In this document: positions 32,519-42,222 of the stretch, in pieces
Layout of the letters: every line of letters begins with the position of its first letter
How positions within the stretch are numbered: position 1 is the first letter of the stretch
From: an uncultured Aquimarina sp.
Lineage (GTDB): Bacteria; Bacteroidota; Bacteroidia; Flavobacteriales; Flavobacteriaceae
Length of the DNA: 64,000 nucleotides
Reading direction: 5' to 3'
Assembly (NCBI GenBank): GCA_947501475.1
Contig: CANMWA010000003.1
Span: forward strand, 1 to 64,000
Translations under genes and position numbers: made by a program
The notes under the pieces: model-generated
Told to the model about the DNA's origin: nothing
Seen by the model: the letters and a program-made list of their open reading frames with translations, nothing else
Database searches by the model: none

Positions 32519-33355
32519 ATGGGTACTACACAACCAACTAAGAATACAGTAAAAATAGTATGGCATACATGTATTAGTAGTTCTGCATGGCGTTGGTTTA
32601 AGAAAGCAATTGTCTTAATAATTTTCTCTTTAGTAGTCAATCATTTAGCAGCGAGTGATAATTTTCTAGATAGTGGATCATATAGATTCCCTATTGTAGG
32701 TTTTCTTTTTACAATTATTTTATCCACTTTGGTTGGAATCATAGCGCATCTTAATTTTAAATTTTACAAGAAAAAGCATTTCTCTAAAAAGGTAGAAATT
32801 GTTACTATCGTAAGGTTTATGGCCTCTACTCTTGGATATATTACAATCATGTATATTCCAGCAGATATTATTGCAGAAATAATTGCAGGTGGACGGATAG
32901 AATTCTATTATGTATTAATTGGTTTACTAATTACCTTATTAATATGTTTTATTCTCATAGGTTTATTGTATGCTCAAGACATATACAATTTATATAAGTT
33001 ATCTATAAGAGATGCTGAAATTACTATTGACAGTGGTACGAAAATGACAAAGCTTACTTATGAAAATATTGCGTGCTTTTACAGCGAAAACAAAATTGTG
33101 TATACTGTTCAAAATGATGGCACCACAATTAACACCGATTTTACATTAAATGAGCTCGAAGAAAAAATAAACGATCAATTGTTTTTTAGAGCCAATCGGC
33201 AAATTATCATTCACAAAGACACTGTAGACCAAATTGAAAAGATTGAAAATGGCAAGTTGCGTATTCGGTTAAAAGCTTTCATAAAAAACAATGCAATTGC
33301 TGAAATCAATATCAGTCGTTACAAGCGAAAAGCATTTATGGATTGGTTTCAATAA
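32519..33355 (+). CDS. LytTR-domain regulator with membrane helices (cassette 26)
   Basis: 278 residues. Four hydrophobic segments (starting about 28, 57, 90 and 135), then a LytTR domain (MTKLTYENIACFYSENKIVYTV, FFRANRQIIIHKDTVDQIEKIENGKLRI). Clearly paralogous to the protein at 21065-21892. It has a recognisable ribosome site (AAAGGAG) before the start. It is followed by a CPBP gene and a 21-base-spaced direct repeat. Confidence 0.85.
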   Translation: MGTTQPTKNTVKIVWHTCISSSAWRWFKKAIVLIIFSLVVNHLAASDNFLDSGSYRFPIVGFLFTIILSTLVGIIAHLNFKFYKKKHFSKKVEIVTIVRFMASTLGYITIMYIPADIIAEIIAGGRIEFYYVLIGLLITLLICFILIGLLYAQDIYNLYKLSIRDAEITIDSGTKMTKLTYENIACFYSENKIVYTVQNDGTTINTDFTLNELEEKINDQLFFRANRQIIIHKDTVDQIEKIENGKLRIRLKAFIKNNAIAEINISRYKRKAFMDWFQ

Positions 33356-33372
33356 AAGATGCCAAAAACTAC

Positions 33373-33405
33373 CGACTATTCAGTTATAAATTTCGACCAT
33401 TCAGT
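33373..33405 (+). promoter_or_regulatory. Candidate LytTR operator before the CPBP gene
   Basis: CGACTATTCAGT (33373-33384) and CGACCATTCAGT (33394-33405): 11/12 identical and exactly 21 bases apart. The ATTCAG core ends 75 bases before the CPBP start, the same distance as in cassette 19. Confidence 0.6.
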
Positions 33406-33479
33406 AAAAACATACATTTTTAAAGGGGTTTTCAGAGATTTTGTTCATTATTTCGTTTAGAATTTAAAATCAAAAAACA

Positions 33480-34139
33480 ATGAACAAAACCATCTTACGA
33501 CAAATATTAATTCCATTAATCACCATTTCAATCATCTGCTTTCTTTGGTTTGGACCATTCCGTATAACCATAGAAAATATCATTATTTCTATAGTAATCA
33601 TTATAGCGAATTATATAGAATATAAAGGAAAACCATTTTCGGCACTTGGATTTCAACGTGAAAAATTCACATTCAAAAACATTTTTGTACTTGCTCCATT
33701 AGTTACACTAGGACTCTTTGCTTTTTATGTCTTTGTATTGGTTCCTGGGATTACAAAACTCACAGGAGTTCCTATAGATTATTCAGGTTTTGATCAATTA
33801 AAAGGAAATCTTCCAGCCTTTTTAATTACTTTATTATTAGTGTGGGCTACTGCGGGATTTGGAGAAGAAATAATCTTTCGTGGTTATTTTATGCGACAAT
33901 TTGTAAAATTCTTTGGAGAAAGCAAAGTTAGTATTGTGCTTAACATTGTCCTAATTACTGGTTTTTTTGGCTTTATGCATAGTTCTCAAGGAATTACTGG
34001 GCAACTTGTTACTTGGATTGTCGGAGCGCTCTTAGCCCTGATATTCTACTTGCGTAAATACGATTTGTGGTTTATTATTGCCGTACATGGTTTTTTTAAC
34101 ACTATAGCTTTAACTTGTATTTACTTTGATTTGGTGTAA
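33480..34139 (+). CDS. CPBP-family intramembrane metalloprotease (cassette 26)
   Basis: 219 residues. Motifs FGEEIIFRGYFMRQF (about residue 125), FMHSSQG (about 165) and VHGFFNTIAL (about 203). Paralogue of the cassette-19 protease with the same gene order and spacing. Likely target of the LytTR regulator before it. Confidence 0.88.
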   Translation: MNKTILRQILIPLITISIICFLWFGPFRITIENIIISIVIIIANYIEYKGKPFSALGFQREKFTFKNIFVLAPLVTLGLFAFYVFVLVPGITKLTGVPIDYSGFDQLKGNLPAFLITLLLVWATAGFGEEIIFRGYFMRQFVKFFGESKVSIVLNIVLITGFFGFMHSSQGITGQLVTWIVGALLALIFYLRKYDLWFIIAVHGFFNTIALTCIYFDLV

Positions 34140-34329
34140 CGATACCATGTAATAACACTTACACCTTAAATTTACCCAATAAAATGTGCCTTTTTGAACT
34201 ATATTTTGTTATAAATATAAAACAGAACTATGGCTATGCCTAATTAGTTTATGAGATGTAGACAAAATTACTGTACTGAATCTGATTCGAAAAAATAATT
34301 GAGATAATTACAGTTGGTGTGTTTCGTAC
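34140..34329. other. Gene-free tail of cassette 26
   Basis: About 190 bp between the CPBP stop and the closing box; no ORF or clear signal seen. Confidence 0.4.
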
Positions 34330-34467
34330 TTTAGGCAACACCGTATATACTTTATAACTATTAATTGTTTATTTACGAAAATATTCGCTATCATTTTATT
34401 TGTTTTTAATTTACTATATTTTAGTGCGTGAAATACGCTACAAAGTATATACAAACCGTTGGTGGTA
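34330..34467 (+). repeat. attC-like site, cassettes 26|27
   Basis: Left box TTAGGCAAC matches GTTGCCAAA in 8/9 across 2.0 kb. Arms GTATATACTTT/AAAGTATATAC. Right box GTTGGTGGTA opens cassette 27. Confidence 0.8.
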
Positions 34468-34483
34468 ATTAAAACTTTAGAAT

Positions 34484-35131
34484 ATGAAAACGCAAAAAAT
34501 TAGTGTCATAATTACAATTATTCTGATTTCTGTCAATTCTTTCTGTCAACAAGAGATAAGCTTATCTAATAAATTCCAAAATAAGAAAATAAAGGCAGTG
34601 AATCGTTCGATATCATTATTCGGTGATCAACAGGATGCCGTAGAAATGAATGCAGAGAATGGAAGTGGAATTGGAATAATTGAAGATGTGGAATTTGAAA
34701 AAGGAATTATCGAAATAGAATTTTTAGGCGAGAATAATCCAGGTAAAAGTTTTATTGGAATAGCTTTTAATATTCAAAATGACCAAACTTATGAAGCTAT
34801 ATATTTCAGGCCCTTTAACTTTGTTGCAAAAGAACAAACAAGAAAAGAACATATGGTTCAATACATTTACCATCCAGAATTTACTTGGAGAAAACTTAGA
34901 GAAGAAAAAACTGGAGAATTTGAGAATGAAATTAAAATGCCTCCAAATCCTGACGATTGGTTCAAAGCAATAATTCATATAGAAGAAAGAACAGTCAAAG
35001 TTTTTGTCAATGATTTATCCGAACCAATTTTAATTGTTGATAGATTAACTTCAACAACATCAAAAACAATAGGAATTTGGACGGGATTCGGTTCTTCTGG
35101 ACGATTTAGGAATCTGACTTTAAAAGAATAA
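34484..35131 (+). CDS. Secreted DUF1080/LamG-like protein (cassette 27)
   Basis: 215 residues with a signal peptide (cut after SFCQ, residue 22). Beta-sandwich features: FEKGIIEIEFLGENNPGKSFIGIAFN, then WFKAIIHIEERTVKVFVND and a final GRFRNLTLKE strand typical of DUF1080 (concanavalin-like) domains. Likely binds or hydrolyses sugars, or plays a structural role. No active-site residues are assigned. Confidence 0.7.
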   Translation: MKTQKISVIITIILISVNSFCQQEISLSNKFQNKKIKAVNRSISLFGDQQDAVEMNAENGSGIGIIEDVEFEKGIIEIEFLGENNPGKSFIGIAFNIQNDQTYEAIYFRPFNFVAKEQTRKEHMVQYIYHPEFTWRKLREEKTGEFENEIKMPPNPDDWFKAIIHIEERTVKVFVNDLSEPILIVDRLTSTTSKTIGIWTGFGSSGRFRNLTLKE

Positions 35132-35132
35132 C

Positions 35133-35230
35133 TACCACCAACAATCTGTATAAAAATTCGGCTCTGTGTTAACCCGAAAAGCTAGCGCCTTTTTACACGC
35201 TACGTTTCATACACAATCCATTATAAGCAA
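35133..35230 (+). repeat. attC-like site, cassettes 27|28
   Basis: Left box TACCACCAAC is the exact complement of GTTGGTGGTA (10/10). Right side CGTTTCATACACAATCC and ATTATAAGCAA; no partner is found at the end of the GNAT gene. Confidence 0.78.
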
Positions 35231-35234
35231 TAAA

Positions 35235-35771
35235 GTGAAAACATTGATAGAAACAGAAAGATTATTGTTAAGGAAAATTACTCTGGATGACAAAGAGGAA
35301 CTATTTAAGTTGCATTCTGATCCAGATGTACAAAAGTATACGGGGGAACCTGTGGTTGAATCTATAGAAGAAATAGAAGAGGCAATACGGACAAGAATTA
35401 ACAACTATGAAAAGTATGGATACGGAAGATGGGCTACTATTCTAAAGAATGGGATGAAATTTGTCGGTTGGGCTGGTTTAGCGTATCTACCAGAATTTGA
35501 TGAAATTGACCTTGGTTATAGATTCTTGCCTGAATTTTGGGGGTCAGGTTTAGCAACGGAAGCATCTCATGCAATTTTGACTTACGGATTTGATCAACTC
35601 GAATTAAGAAAAATAATTGCGATTGCAATGAAAGAAAATAAAGCATCGATAAGAGTGATGGAAAAAGTTGGGATGGAATTCGACAAATTCGCTCCCTATG
35701 AACTTGGAAGTGAAGATGCTGTCTGGTATTGGTGTGACCAAAAGCTTATAGCAAAAAATAAACGCTATTAA
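35235..35771 (+). CDS. GNAT-family N-acetyltransferase, RimJ/RimL type (cassette 28)
   Basis: 178 residues from GTG 35235. A longer frame from 35166 starts in the spacer and is rejected. Typical start LIETERLLLRKITLDDKEELFKLHSDPDVQKYTGE, then LGYRFLPEFWGSGLATEASHAI (acetyl-CoA loop) and KENKASIRVMEKVGM. Probably acetylates a small molecule or a protein N-terminus. No closing box follows; the array may be broken here. Confidence 0.88.
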   Translation: MKTLIETERLLLRKITLDDKEELFKLHSDPDVQKYTGEPVVESIEEIEEAIRTRINNYEKYGYGRWATILKNGMKFVGWAGLAYLPEFDEIDLGYRFLPEFWGSGLATEASHAILTYGFDQLELRKIIAIAMKENKASIRVMEKVGMEFDKFAPYELGSEDAVWYWCDQKLIAKNKRY

Positions 35772-35897
35772 AACGAGGGGTTATTCTAACCATTAGTGGT
35801 CTTTAACATAAAGAATTTGACAACTCAAATAAACTGACCAACGTGTAAATAGATGAATGTAAACAAAGAACAATAAAATATTAAATACGAGTTTTAG
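35772..35897. other. Gap after cassette 28
   Basis: About 125 bp without ORF or attC-like boxes; a possible break point of the array. Confidence 0.35.
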
Positions 35898-36647
35898 ATG
35901 ATTTACTTTCAACAACAAGCTCATGAAAACCTTAGGGATTACGTAAGATGCTATTGGAAGATTGAAAACAAGAATAAAGATTTTCAATATTACACAATAT
36001 TGCCCGACGGCTTTTTCGATTTATTAATTTGCTTTCAAAATGACAAGCTAGACAGGGTGTTTTTAACTGGTTTATGGAATCATAAAACCAATGTAATTAT
36101 CTCACCAGAAACTGTAATATATGGAGTACAGTTCAGGTTACTTGCAATCGAAAATATAGTTCAAGAAAGTATCACCGCATTACTCAATAATATAAAGAGA
36201 TTAGAAAAATCATATTTGGGACTTGATGAATTTAATAAAAATGTTGACTCTAGCTTCTTTGAGTACCTGAACCGATGCTTATTACCGTATATTGAAGAAG
36301 AACACCTAATTGATCCAAGAAAATCGATTCTTTTAAAATCGATTAATCAAACAAAAGGAAATAAGACAGTTGAATATTATTCGCAAAAAGCGAATTGGTC
36401 AAAACGACAAATAAATCGATATTTCCAATCTACTTTTGGGCTTTCCCTAAAAGGTTATTGTAGTATTCGAAAAGGTGCTGCCACATATAGTCAGATAAGA
36501 AAGGGACAGTTATACCCACAACAAGGTTATTTTGATCAACCACATTTCATAAAAGGAATAAAGAAAATAACCGGATTTACGCCAAAAACATTGCTGAAAA
36601 ATGAAAACGACCGATTTTTACAATTTTCAATCATCAAAAATGAATAG
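35898..36647 (+). CDS. AraC-family regulator, DUF6597-like N-terminus
   Basis: 249 residues. N-terminal segment MIYFQQQAHENLRDYVRCYWKIENKN and LPDGFFDLLICFQ as in the DUF6597 sensor. C-terminal HTH region with ANWSKRQINRYFQSTFGLSLKGYCSIRKGAATY and QGYFDQPHFIKGIKKITGFTPK. Followed by a small YdhR-like gene and a DinB gene. No attC-like sites separate these genes, so they form a conventional cluster. Confidence 0.85.
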   Translation: MIYFQQQAHENLRDYVRCYWKIENKNKDFQYYTILPDGFFDLLICFQNDKLDRVFLTGLWNHKTNVIISPETVIYGVQFRLLAIENIVQESITALLNNIKRLEKSYLGLDEFNKNVDSSFFEYLNRCLLPYIEEEHLIDPRKSILLKSINQTKGNKTVEYYSQKANWSKRQINRYFQSTFGLSLKGYCSIRKGAATYSQIRKGQLYPQQGYFDQPHFIKGIKKITGFTPKTLLKNENDRFLQFSIIKNE

Positions 36648-36679
36648 ATTGCATTTTTTAAAATCAAAATTTAATTCAT

Positions 36680-36970
36680 ATGATATTGCAAATTATTAAG
36701 TTGAAATCGGATTTACCAGAAGAAGAATTATTAAAAAGAGCAAGAGAAAGAGAATCTAATTTTAAATCTATCCCTGGTCTTCTACAAAAATACTATATAA
36801 AAACAAGTAACAAAGGAGAATACGGAGGGGTATATGTCTGGGAGTCTGCACAATCTCTACAAAGTTACCAAGAATCTGATTTAGCCAAAAGTATACCATC
36901 AGCCTACGCTATTAATGAAGCTCCAGATACAGAAATCATGGATATTATTTTTCAATTGAGAAACAAGTAG
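36680..36970 (+). CDS. YdhR-like small monooxygenase-fold protein
   Basis: 96 residues with a ferredoxin-like alpha/beta fold: LKSDLPEEELLKRARERESNFKSIPGLLQKYYIK, then YGGVYVWESAQSLQSYQESDLAKSIPSAY. Similar to YdhR/ABM-type proteins that take part in oxidation of small aromatic compounds, but function is not certain. Lies 32 bases after the AraC gene; probably its target. Confidence 0.65.
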   Translation: MILQIIKLKSDLPEEELLKRARERESNFKSIPGLLQKYYIKTSNKGEYGGVYVWESAQSLQSYQESDLAKSIPSAYAINEAPDTEIMDIIFQLRNK

Positions 36971-37075
36971 GCGTTCATACCAATCGATTTTTAAGTATAG
37001 AAAAGTAGAAGCAACTATAAATCGATACTCTTTTATTAGGTTTAAAGAACATAAATTATACCCAAATTTCAAACT

Positions 37076-37600
37076 ATGACAAAAGCAGAAGTAATCGATT
37101 CCCTAAAGCAAAAACACCAAACACTATATGAATGGCTTAGAAATCATCCAGATCAAAATTGGGTAAAAGGTCCTCAAGATAAGTGGAGTACTGGTGAGCA
37201 TATCGTTCATTTGATTCAAAGTGAAAATGCCTTAAACAAGGCATTATGGCTACCAAAATTTTACTTGAAATATAAGTTTGGAACTAATAATAGAGACAAT
37301 CGTACATATCAACAAATCGTCAAAAAATATCAAGACAAACTAGCAGATAATCCTGGCGTTGTTGCTAATATCTCTAGAAATATGCCAACAATTAATCTCA
37401 CCAATAAAATTTTTTATATCTCCAAATTAGATAAGGAAAAAATGAAACTGATTAAGAAGTTCCAAAATTGGACTGAGCATGATTTAGATACTTATCTACT
37501 TCCCCACCCTCTTATGGGAAGAATGACTATCAGAGAAATAGTAATTTGGACAGCTTATCATACTGAGCATCATTACAAGATTTTGAAATCAAACTATTAA
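37076..37600 (+). CDS. DinB-family protein
   Basis: 174 residues. Four-helix-bundle metal-binding DinB fold with HIVHLIQSE (about residue 43) and AYHTEHHYKIL at the end, giving the His triad. DinB_2 members include thiol-dependent transferases; substrate unknown. Not in a cassette by its flanks. Confidence 0.75.
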   Translation: MTKAEVIDSLKQKHQTLYEWLRNHPDQNWVKGPQDKWSTGEHIVHLIQSENALNKALWLPKFYLKYKFGTNNRDNRTYQQIVKKYQDKLADNPGVVANISRNMPTINLTNKIFYISKLDKEKMKLIKKFQNWTEHDLDTYLLPHPLMGRMTIREIVIWTAYHTEHHYKILKSNY

Positions 37601-37680
37601 ATATAACTACAGCATTTAGTTGGTTAAGAATTTAAAAACTTTAAAATATCTAATCAATACATGCGGTTGGGTCAAAAACT

Positions 37681-37706
37681 AAATCGTATTCTAAAATACG
37701 ATTTTT
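37681..37706 (+). terminator. Intrinsic terminator before the AsmA-like gene
   Basis: AAATCGTATT/AATACGATTT stem, loop CTAA, followed by TT; it lies between the DinB and AsmA-like genes. Confidence 0.65.
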
Positions 37707-37765
37707 TCATACTAATTCGTTACTTTTAAAGTCAAACACTTTTTCTAACCCTAAAGACATCTACT

Positions 37766-40700
37766 TTGAAGATTAAAAAATTCTGGAAACGAATTTTATT
37801 AGTACTAATCATAGTTCCAACTTTATTAGTAGGAGGTCTAATGCTATATATTCAGAGCAACCAATCTGAAATTATTAAAGAGGAGATCGCAACACTAAAT
37901 AAAGAACACAAAGGCCTTATTAGTGTTGGTGAAAGTGAATTATCCCTTTTTGGCAACTTCCCATACGTTTCTATAAAAGTATATGATGTGCAAATTTTTG
38001 AAACCAAAGAAGACAATGCGCCCATCATCATGGATGTAAAAGACATATACATAGGTTTTAACCTATGGGATATGGTGAAAGGAGATTATGACATTCAGTC
38101 TTTAGTGGTAGAAGAAGGCGTTTTTAATATTGTGATTCATGAAAATAATACGACGAATATTCAAAACTCTTTAGCCAGCACTTCTGAAACAGAAACACCT
38201 TCTACCAATATTCATCTAAAAAAAATTCGATTTAAAAGTCTGGACGTTCATACCTTAGATGAAGCTACGAATACAGATGTCGAAAAATTCATGTACGCTG
38301 GCACAGGTGGTTTTAGCCAAAAAGATAGTATCGTCGCTGGGCATATAGACACTCATTTTGAGCTAAATGTAATTAAAGATGGAGATACCACCTTCATCCA
38401 TAATAAACATTTTGAAGTACATACAGACCTGGTATTTAATGAATACACGGGCATTCTCGATATACAACCCTCAAGTATTGTTATGGAAAATGGCGATTTT
38501 GAGCTTGAAGGCTCCATAGATACAAAGAATGATGTAGATCTTGACCTTTCTATAAAAGGAACTAAGCCCAATTTTGATATGTTGATTGCTTTTGCTCCAA
38601 CAGATGTCATACCTGTTTTAGAAAAATACAGAAATGCTGGCGAAATCTATTTTAATGCCAATATTCAAGGACCCGCTAACAAAGGAAATAGACCTTTTAT
38701 CAATGCCAATTTTGGAGCAGGAAAAGCCTTTTTAGAAAACACCAAAAGAGCCAAAAAGATAGATAATATGGGGTTTAATGGTTATTTTACGAATGGAAAA
38801 AACAGAAATGCAAGTACCATGGAGTTTTCTCTAACCGATATGACTGCGTCTTTGGAAAAAGGAGAATTTGAAGGTTCTATTTTTGTGAAGAATTTTGAAT
38901 CTCCAGAAGTGGATATGCAAATAAACTCGAATTTCAATCTCGATTTTATTACAGACTTTTTTGAACTAGAGCAAGTACAAGATGCCTCTGGAGAGATTTC
39001 GCTGAAAATGAATTTTCATGATATTATTGATATTGATAACCCCGAAAAGGCATTACAAAAACTCAATCAAGCGTACTTTACAGAATTGATTGTAAAAGAC
39101 TTAAGTTTAGTCGCCAAAGAACTTCCCGCTCCTTTGCACGATTTGAATGTACATTTAGTAATGAATGGTAAGGAAGCAACCCTGAACCAGTTTGAACTAT
39201 TGATGGGAAATTCAGATCTATCAGTAAGCGGTTTTCTTTCAGACTTCCCTGCAATTGTACATCATACAAACATCCCAGTAGAAGCCCATTTAGATATTAC
39301 CTCCAAGTACATAGATATTGCCCAATTAACCGGTTTTTCAAAACAAGACACTACTCAAACCGGTTTCGATGAACAAATAAAAGATTTAAGCTTGGGGCTT
39401 TCTTTTAAAGCTTCTGCAAAAGATTTTACAGAATCTGAGTATTTACCGAAAGGTGAATTTTTTATTGATAGTTTGTATGCAGACTTGAAGCATTATCCGC
39501 ATAAATTACATGATTTTCATGCTGATGTGTTAATAGATGACAAAGATTTAAAAATAGTAGATTTTACGGGATATATAGATGATAGTGACTTTCATTTTGA
39601 CGGGCTAATACATGATTATGCTTTTTGGATGCAACCCCAACTTAATGGAGATGTTGATTTAGATATCAATCTTACTTCTAATAAGCTAAGGCTGGAAGAT
39701 GTTTTTTCGTATAAGGGAGAAAATTATGTTCCAGAAGAGTATCGACACGAAACTTTTGATGATTTGGCATTGCATGTTGCGGCTGGTATGCATTATAAAG
39801 ATTCGGCTTTACATTCCATCGATCTGGCTTTGGATAAGTTAGATACAAAAATGAAATTGCATCCGCTACGCTTTCATGATTTTAGAGGAAACATACATTA
39901 TGAAGACCAACACATTGTTATAAAAGACTTTCACGGCGAAATAGGAACCACCAATTTTAATTTCGGTTTAAACTATTATTTGGGGGAAGATCCGCAAATA
40001 AAGAAAAGAGATAATTATCTCGAATTAAAGGCAAATTATATCGACTTTGATGCGCTTTTCAAATTCGATTTAAGTTCGCCAAAACCAACAGCAGGTGTTA
40101 CTTCAAAAACTGCAGATGTAAAAGAACATGCAGATGCTTTCAATTTATATGAGTTGCCATTTACGGATATGCAATTTAAGGTAGATATTGCTCACTTTAT
40201 TTATCATAGAATAGATCTTCAAAATATCAAAGCAGCTATAAGAACAACACCCAACCATTACATTTATATAGATACGTTACATATGGATGCTGCAGGAGGA
40301 AATATTCGATTAAATGGGTATTTTAATGGTAGCGATCCAAAACATATTTATATGCAGCCAGATTTGGTTATGAATAATGTTGATTTGGATAAATTGCTGT
40401 TCAAATTCGAAAATTTTGGGCAAGACCATCTCGTTTCAGAAAATTTACAAGGAAAACTCACCTCTAGAATTAAAGGTAAGATTAGAGTATACCCAGATAT
40501 GGTGCCAGATCTGGACCAATCTAATATAGAAATGGACGTGAAAGTATTAAATGGAAGATTAAAAAATTACGATCCAATGCTGGCGCTTTCAGATTATATG
40601 GGAGATAAAAACTTGCAAAACATTCGGTTTGATACTTTACAAAATAGCTTAGATATAAAGAAAGGGAAGATTAATATTCCCGCTATGACCATCGAATCTA

Positions 40701-40960
40701 CTTTGGGCCATATAGAATTGTCTGGTACGCATGATAATAATCAAAATATCGATTATTATTTACGTATTCCTTGGGAAACTGTAAGAAAAGCTTCTTGGCA
40801 AAAATTATTTGGAAACAAGAAGGATACTGCTATTAATGAGGAGCAAGAAGATGAAATTCTAGAAGTAGATCCTAACAAAAAAATAAAGTATCTCAATCTA
40901 AAGATCAAAGGGAGCATAGATGACTATAAAGTTTCGTTAGGTAAGAAAAAAGAAAAATAA
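37766..40960 (+). CDS. Large AsmA-like envelope protein
   Basis: 1064 residues, start TTG (no ATG nearby gives the membrane anchor). N-terminal signal anchor (ILLVLIIVPTLLVGGLMLYI), then a very long array of beta-rich repeats (DFELEGSIDTKNDVDLDLSIKG, DFHFDGLIHDYAFWMQ, and similar), typical of AsmA/YhdP-type repeating beta-groove proteins that move phospholipids between the membranes. The C-terminal part (LGHIELSGTHDNNQNIDYYL) resembles the AsmA_2 C-terminal domain. Long even for the family in Bacteroidota, but complete. No cassette boxes surround it. Confidence 0.8.
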   Translation: MKIKKFWKRILLVLIIVPTLLVGGLMLYIQSNQSEIIKEEIATLNKEHKGLISVGESELSLFGNFPYVSIKVYDVQIFETKEDNAPIIMDVKDIYIGFNLWDMVKGDYDIQSLVVEEGVFNIVIHENNTTNIQNSLASTSETETPSTNIHLKKIRFKSLDVHTLDEATNTDVEKFMYAGTGGFSQKDSIVAGHIDTHFELNVIKDGDTTFIHNKHFEVHTDLVFNEYTGILDIQPSSIVMENGDFELEGSIDTKNDVDLDLSIKGTKPNFDMLIAFAPTDVIPVLEKYRNAGEIYFNANIQGPANKGNRPFINANFGAGKAFLENTKRAKKIDNMGFNGYFTNGKNRNASTMEFSLTDMTASLEKGEFEGSIFVKNFESPEVDMQINSNFNLDFITDFFELEQVQDASGEISLKMNFHDIIDIDNPEKALQKLNQAYFTELIVKDLSLVAKELPAPLHDLNVHLVMNGKEATLNQFELLMGNSDLSVSGFLSDFPAIVHHTNIPVEAHLDITSKYIDIAQLTGFSKQDTTQTGFDEQIKDLSLGLSFKASAKDFTESEYLPKGEFFIDSLYADLKHYPHKLHDFHADVLIDDKDLKIVDFTGYIDDSDFHFDGLIHDYAFWMQPQLNGDVDLDINLTSNKLRLEDVFSYKGENYVPEEYRHETFDDLALHVAAGMHYKDSALHSIDLALDKLDTKMKLHPLRFHDFRGNIHYEDQHIVIKDFHGEIGTTNFNFGLNYYLGEDPQIKKRDNYLELKANYIDFDALFKFDLSSPKPTAGVTSKTADVKEHADAFNLYELPFTDMQFKVDIAHFIYHRIDLQNIKAAIRTTPNHYIYIDTLHMDAAGGNIRLNGYFNGSDPKHIYMQPDLVMNNVDLDKLLFKFENFGQDHLVSENLQGKLTSRIKGKIRVYPDMVPDLDQSNIEMDVKVLNGRLKNYDPMLALSDYMGDKNLQNIRFDTLQNSLDIKKGKINIPAMTIESTLGHIELSGTHDNNQNIDYYLRIPWETVRKASWQKLFGNKKDTAINEEQEDEILEVDPNKKIKYLNLKIKGSIDDYKVSLGKKKEK

Positions 40961-41064
40961 CATCTGTTTTTGAAAATTTTACTGGAGGATGTACTCTTGA
41001 TATTGTTGAAATCCAAACTGACTCTATATTTATCTGAGAACCTATGCAGAATGATATAAATAAC
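40961..41064. other. Spacer before the array resumes
   Basis: About 100 bp with no gene; array boxes reappear at 41065. Confidence 0.35.
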
Positions 41065-41230
41065 AGTTCCCAACAATGGCTATCTCAATTGCTTACTCTT
41101 GCCTACCCAGCCAATTTTCTAGTTGCTTGTTTTTCAACTTGGGTAGTCTGTAATATTTATCACCGTTTGGGTATCTTCGGATAAACCAGGCTCGGCGTTG
41201 CAACTCTATATAGCCAAACCGTTACTGGTA
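41065..41230 (+). repeat. attC-like site before cassette 29
   Basis: Left box AGTTCCCAAC has no matching opening box in the preceding block. Arms CAATGGCTATCTC and CTCTATATAGCC. Right box GTTACTGGTA opens cassette 29. Confidence 0.75.
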
Positions 41231-41281
41231 ATTAAACCAAACCCCAAAAACATAGTCATAGAATAAGAAAATTATGAGAAA

Positions 41282-42214
41282 ATGAAAAAATTATCAATTG
41301 TATTTTCAATCCTCATTGTGTTATCCTGTAATGATGCAGACGATACAGCACAAACTAGTATAGTTGGGCAAAATATATCAACGTTAGTAGAACCAATTCA
41401 AACTAACAATAATTACTCCTCAACAGAAAAAGAACATTACGTTGTAAGAAATAATCAAATACATCTGAACAAATTACTGCTTTTTATTGGCGGAAGTTTT
41501 AGTACTCCTCAGAATTATGACCGTATTTGTGACCACGCGGCATCACTTGGTTTTGATGTAATAAGTTTATCTTACCTTAATAATGTTGCTGCCGCTCCAT
41601 TAGGGTCTAGTTCAGATCCATTTATTTTTGATAATTATAGGGATGAGATTTGTTTTGGAAATCCAGTCAGTAGTGTCGTTGATGTCGATGCTTTAAATTC
41701 TATAAACTTAAGAACAGTAAACCTATTGCAATACTTAAAACTGGAATACCCTGATCAAAATTGGGAGCAATATTTGACTTCATCCAATACTCTTCGCTGG
41801 GAAAAAATAATTGTTTCTGGGCACTCACAAGGCTCAGGACATGCTTGTTTTTTAGGTAAACAGAATTCAGTTAACAAAGTGGTGATGTTTTCAGGACCCA
41901 ATGATTATAGTACATTTTTCAATGAACCAGCGAATTGGTTAACGCAAAGTGGCGCAACAACTTTAGACAAGCATTTTTCATTATTGCATGTTCAAGATGA
42001 AATTGTACCTTTCAACAACCAAGTATCCAATTTAAGAGGATTAGGTCTTTTATCATCAACCGAAGATCCAATTTTAGTAGATAATTTAGCATCACCTTAT
42101 TTAAACGCAAATTCACTTTCATTAAATATCACTGCAATTTCTAATCACAACTCGGCTATTGGATCAAATTCAATATTACCAGAGATTTGGACTTATATGT
42201 TTACTAGTGATTAA
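41282..42214 (+). CDS. Alpha/beta-hydrolase-like lipoprotein (cassette 29)
   Basis: 310 residues with a lipoprotein signal (LSIVFSILIVLSC, Cys 16). Nucleophile elbow GHSQGSGHACFLG (GxSxG, about residue 180), a late His in SNHNSAIGS and an Asp in HVQDEIVP make a plausible triad. Resembles the BPSS1187-type esterases. Substrate unknown. Starts 50 bases after the opening box. Confidence 0.75.
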   Translation: MKKLSIVFSILIVLSCNDADDTAQTSIVGQNISTLVEPIQTNNNYSSTEKEHYVVRNNQIHLNKLLLFIGGSFSTPQNYDRICDHAASLGFDVISLSYLNNVAAAPLGSSSDPFIFDNYRDEICFGNPVSSVVDVDALNSINLRTVNLLQYLKLEYPDQNWEQYLTSSNTLRWEKIIVSGHSQGSGHACFLGKQNSVNKVVMFSGPNDYSTFFNEPANWLTQSGATTLDKHFSLLHVQDEIVPFNNQVSNLRGLGLLSSTEDPILVDNLASPYLNANSLSLNITAISNHNSAIGSNSILPEIWTYMFTSD

Positions 42215-42222
42215 AAAATAAA

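Noticed and set aside
35166..35234. N-terminal extension of the GNAT protein into the spacer
   Set aside because: The extension is coded by the attC-like site; the family start fits GTG 35235.
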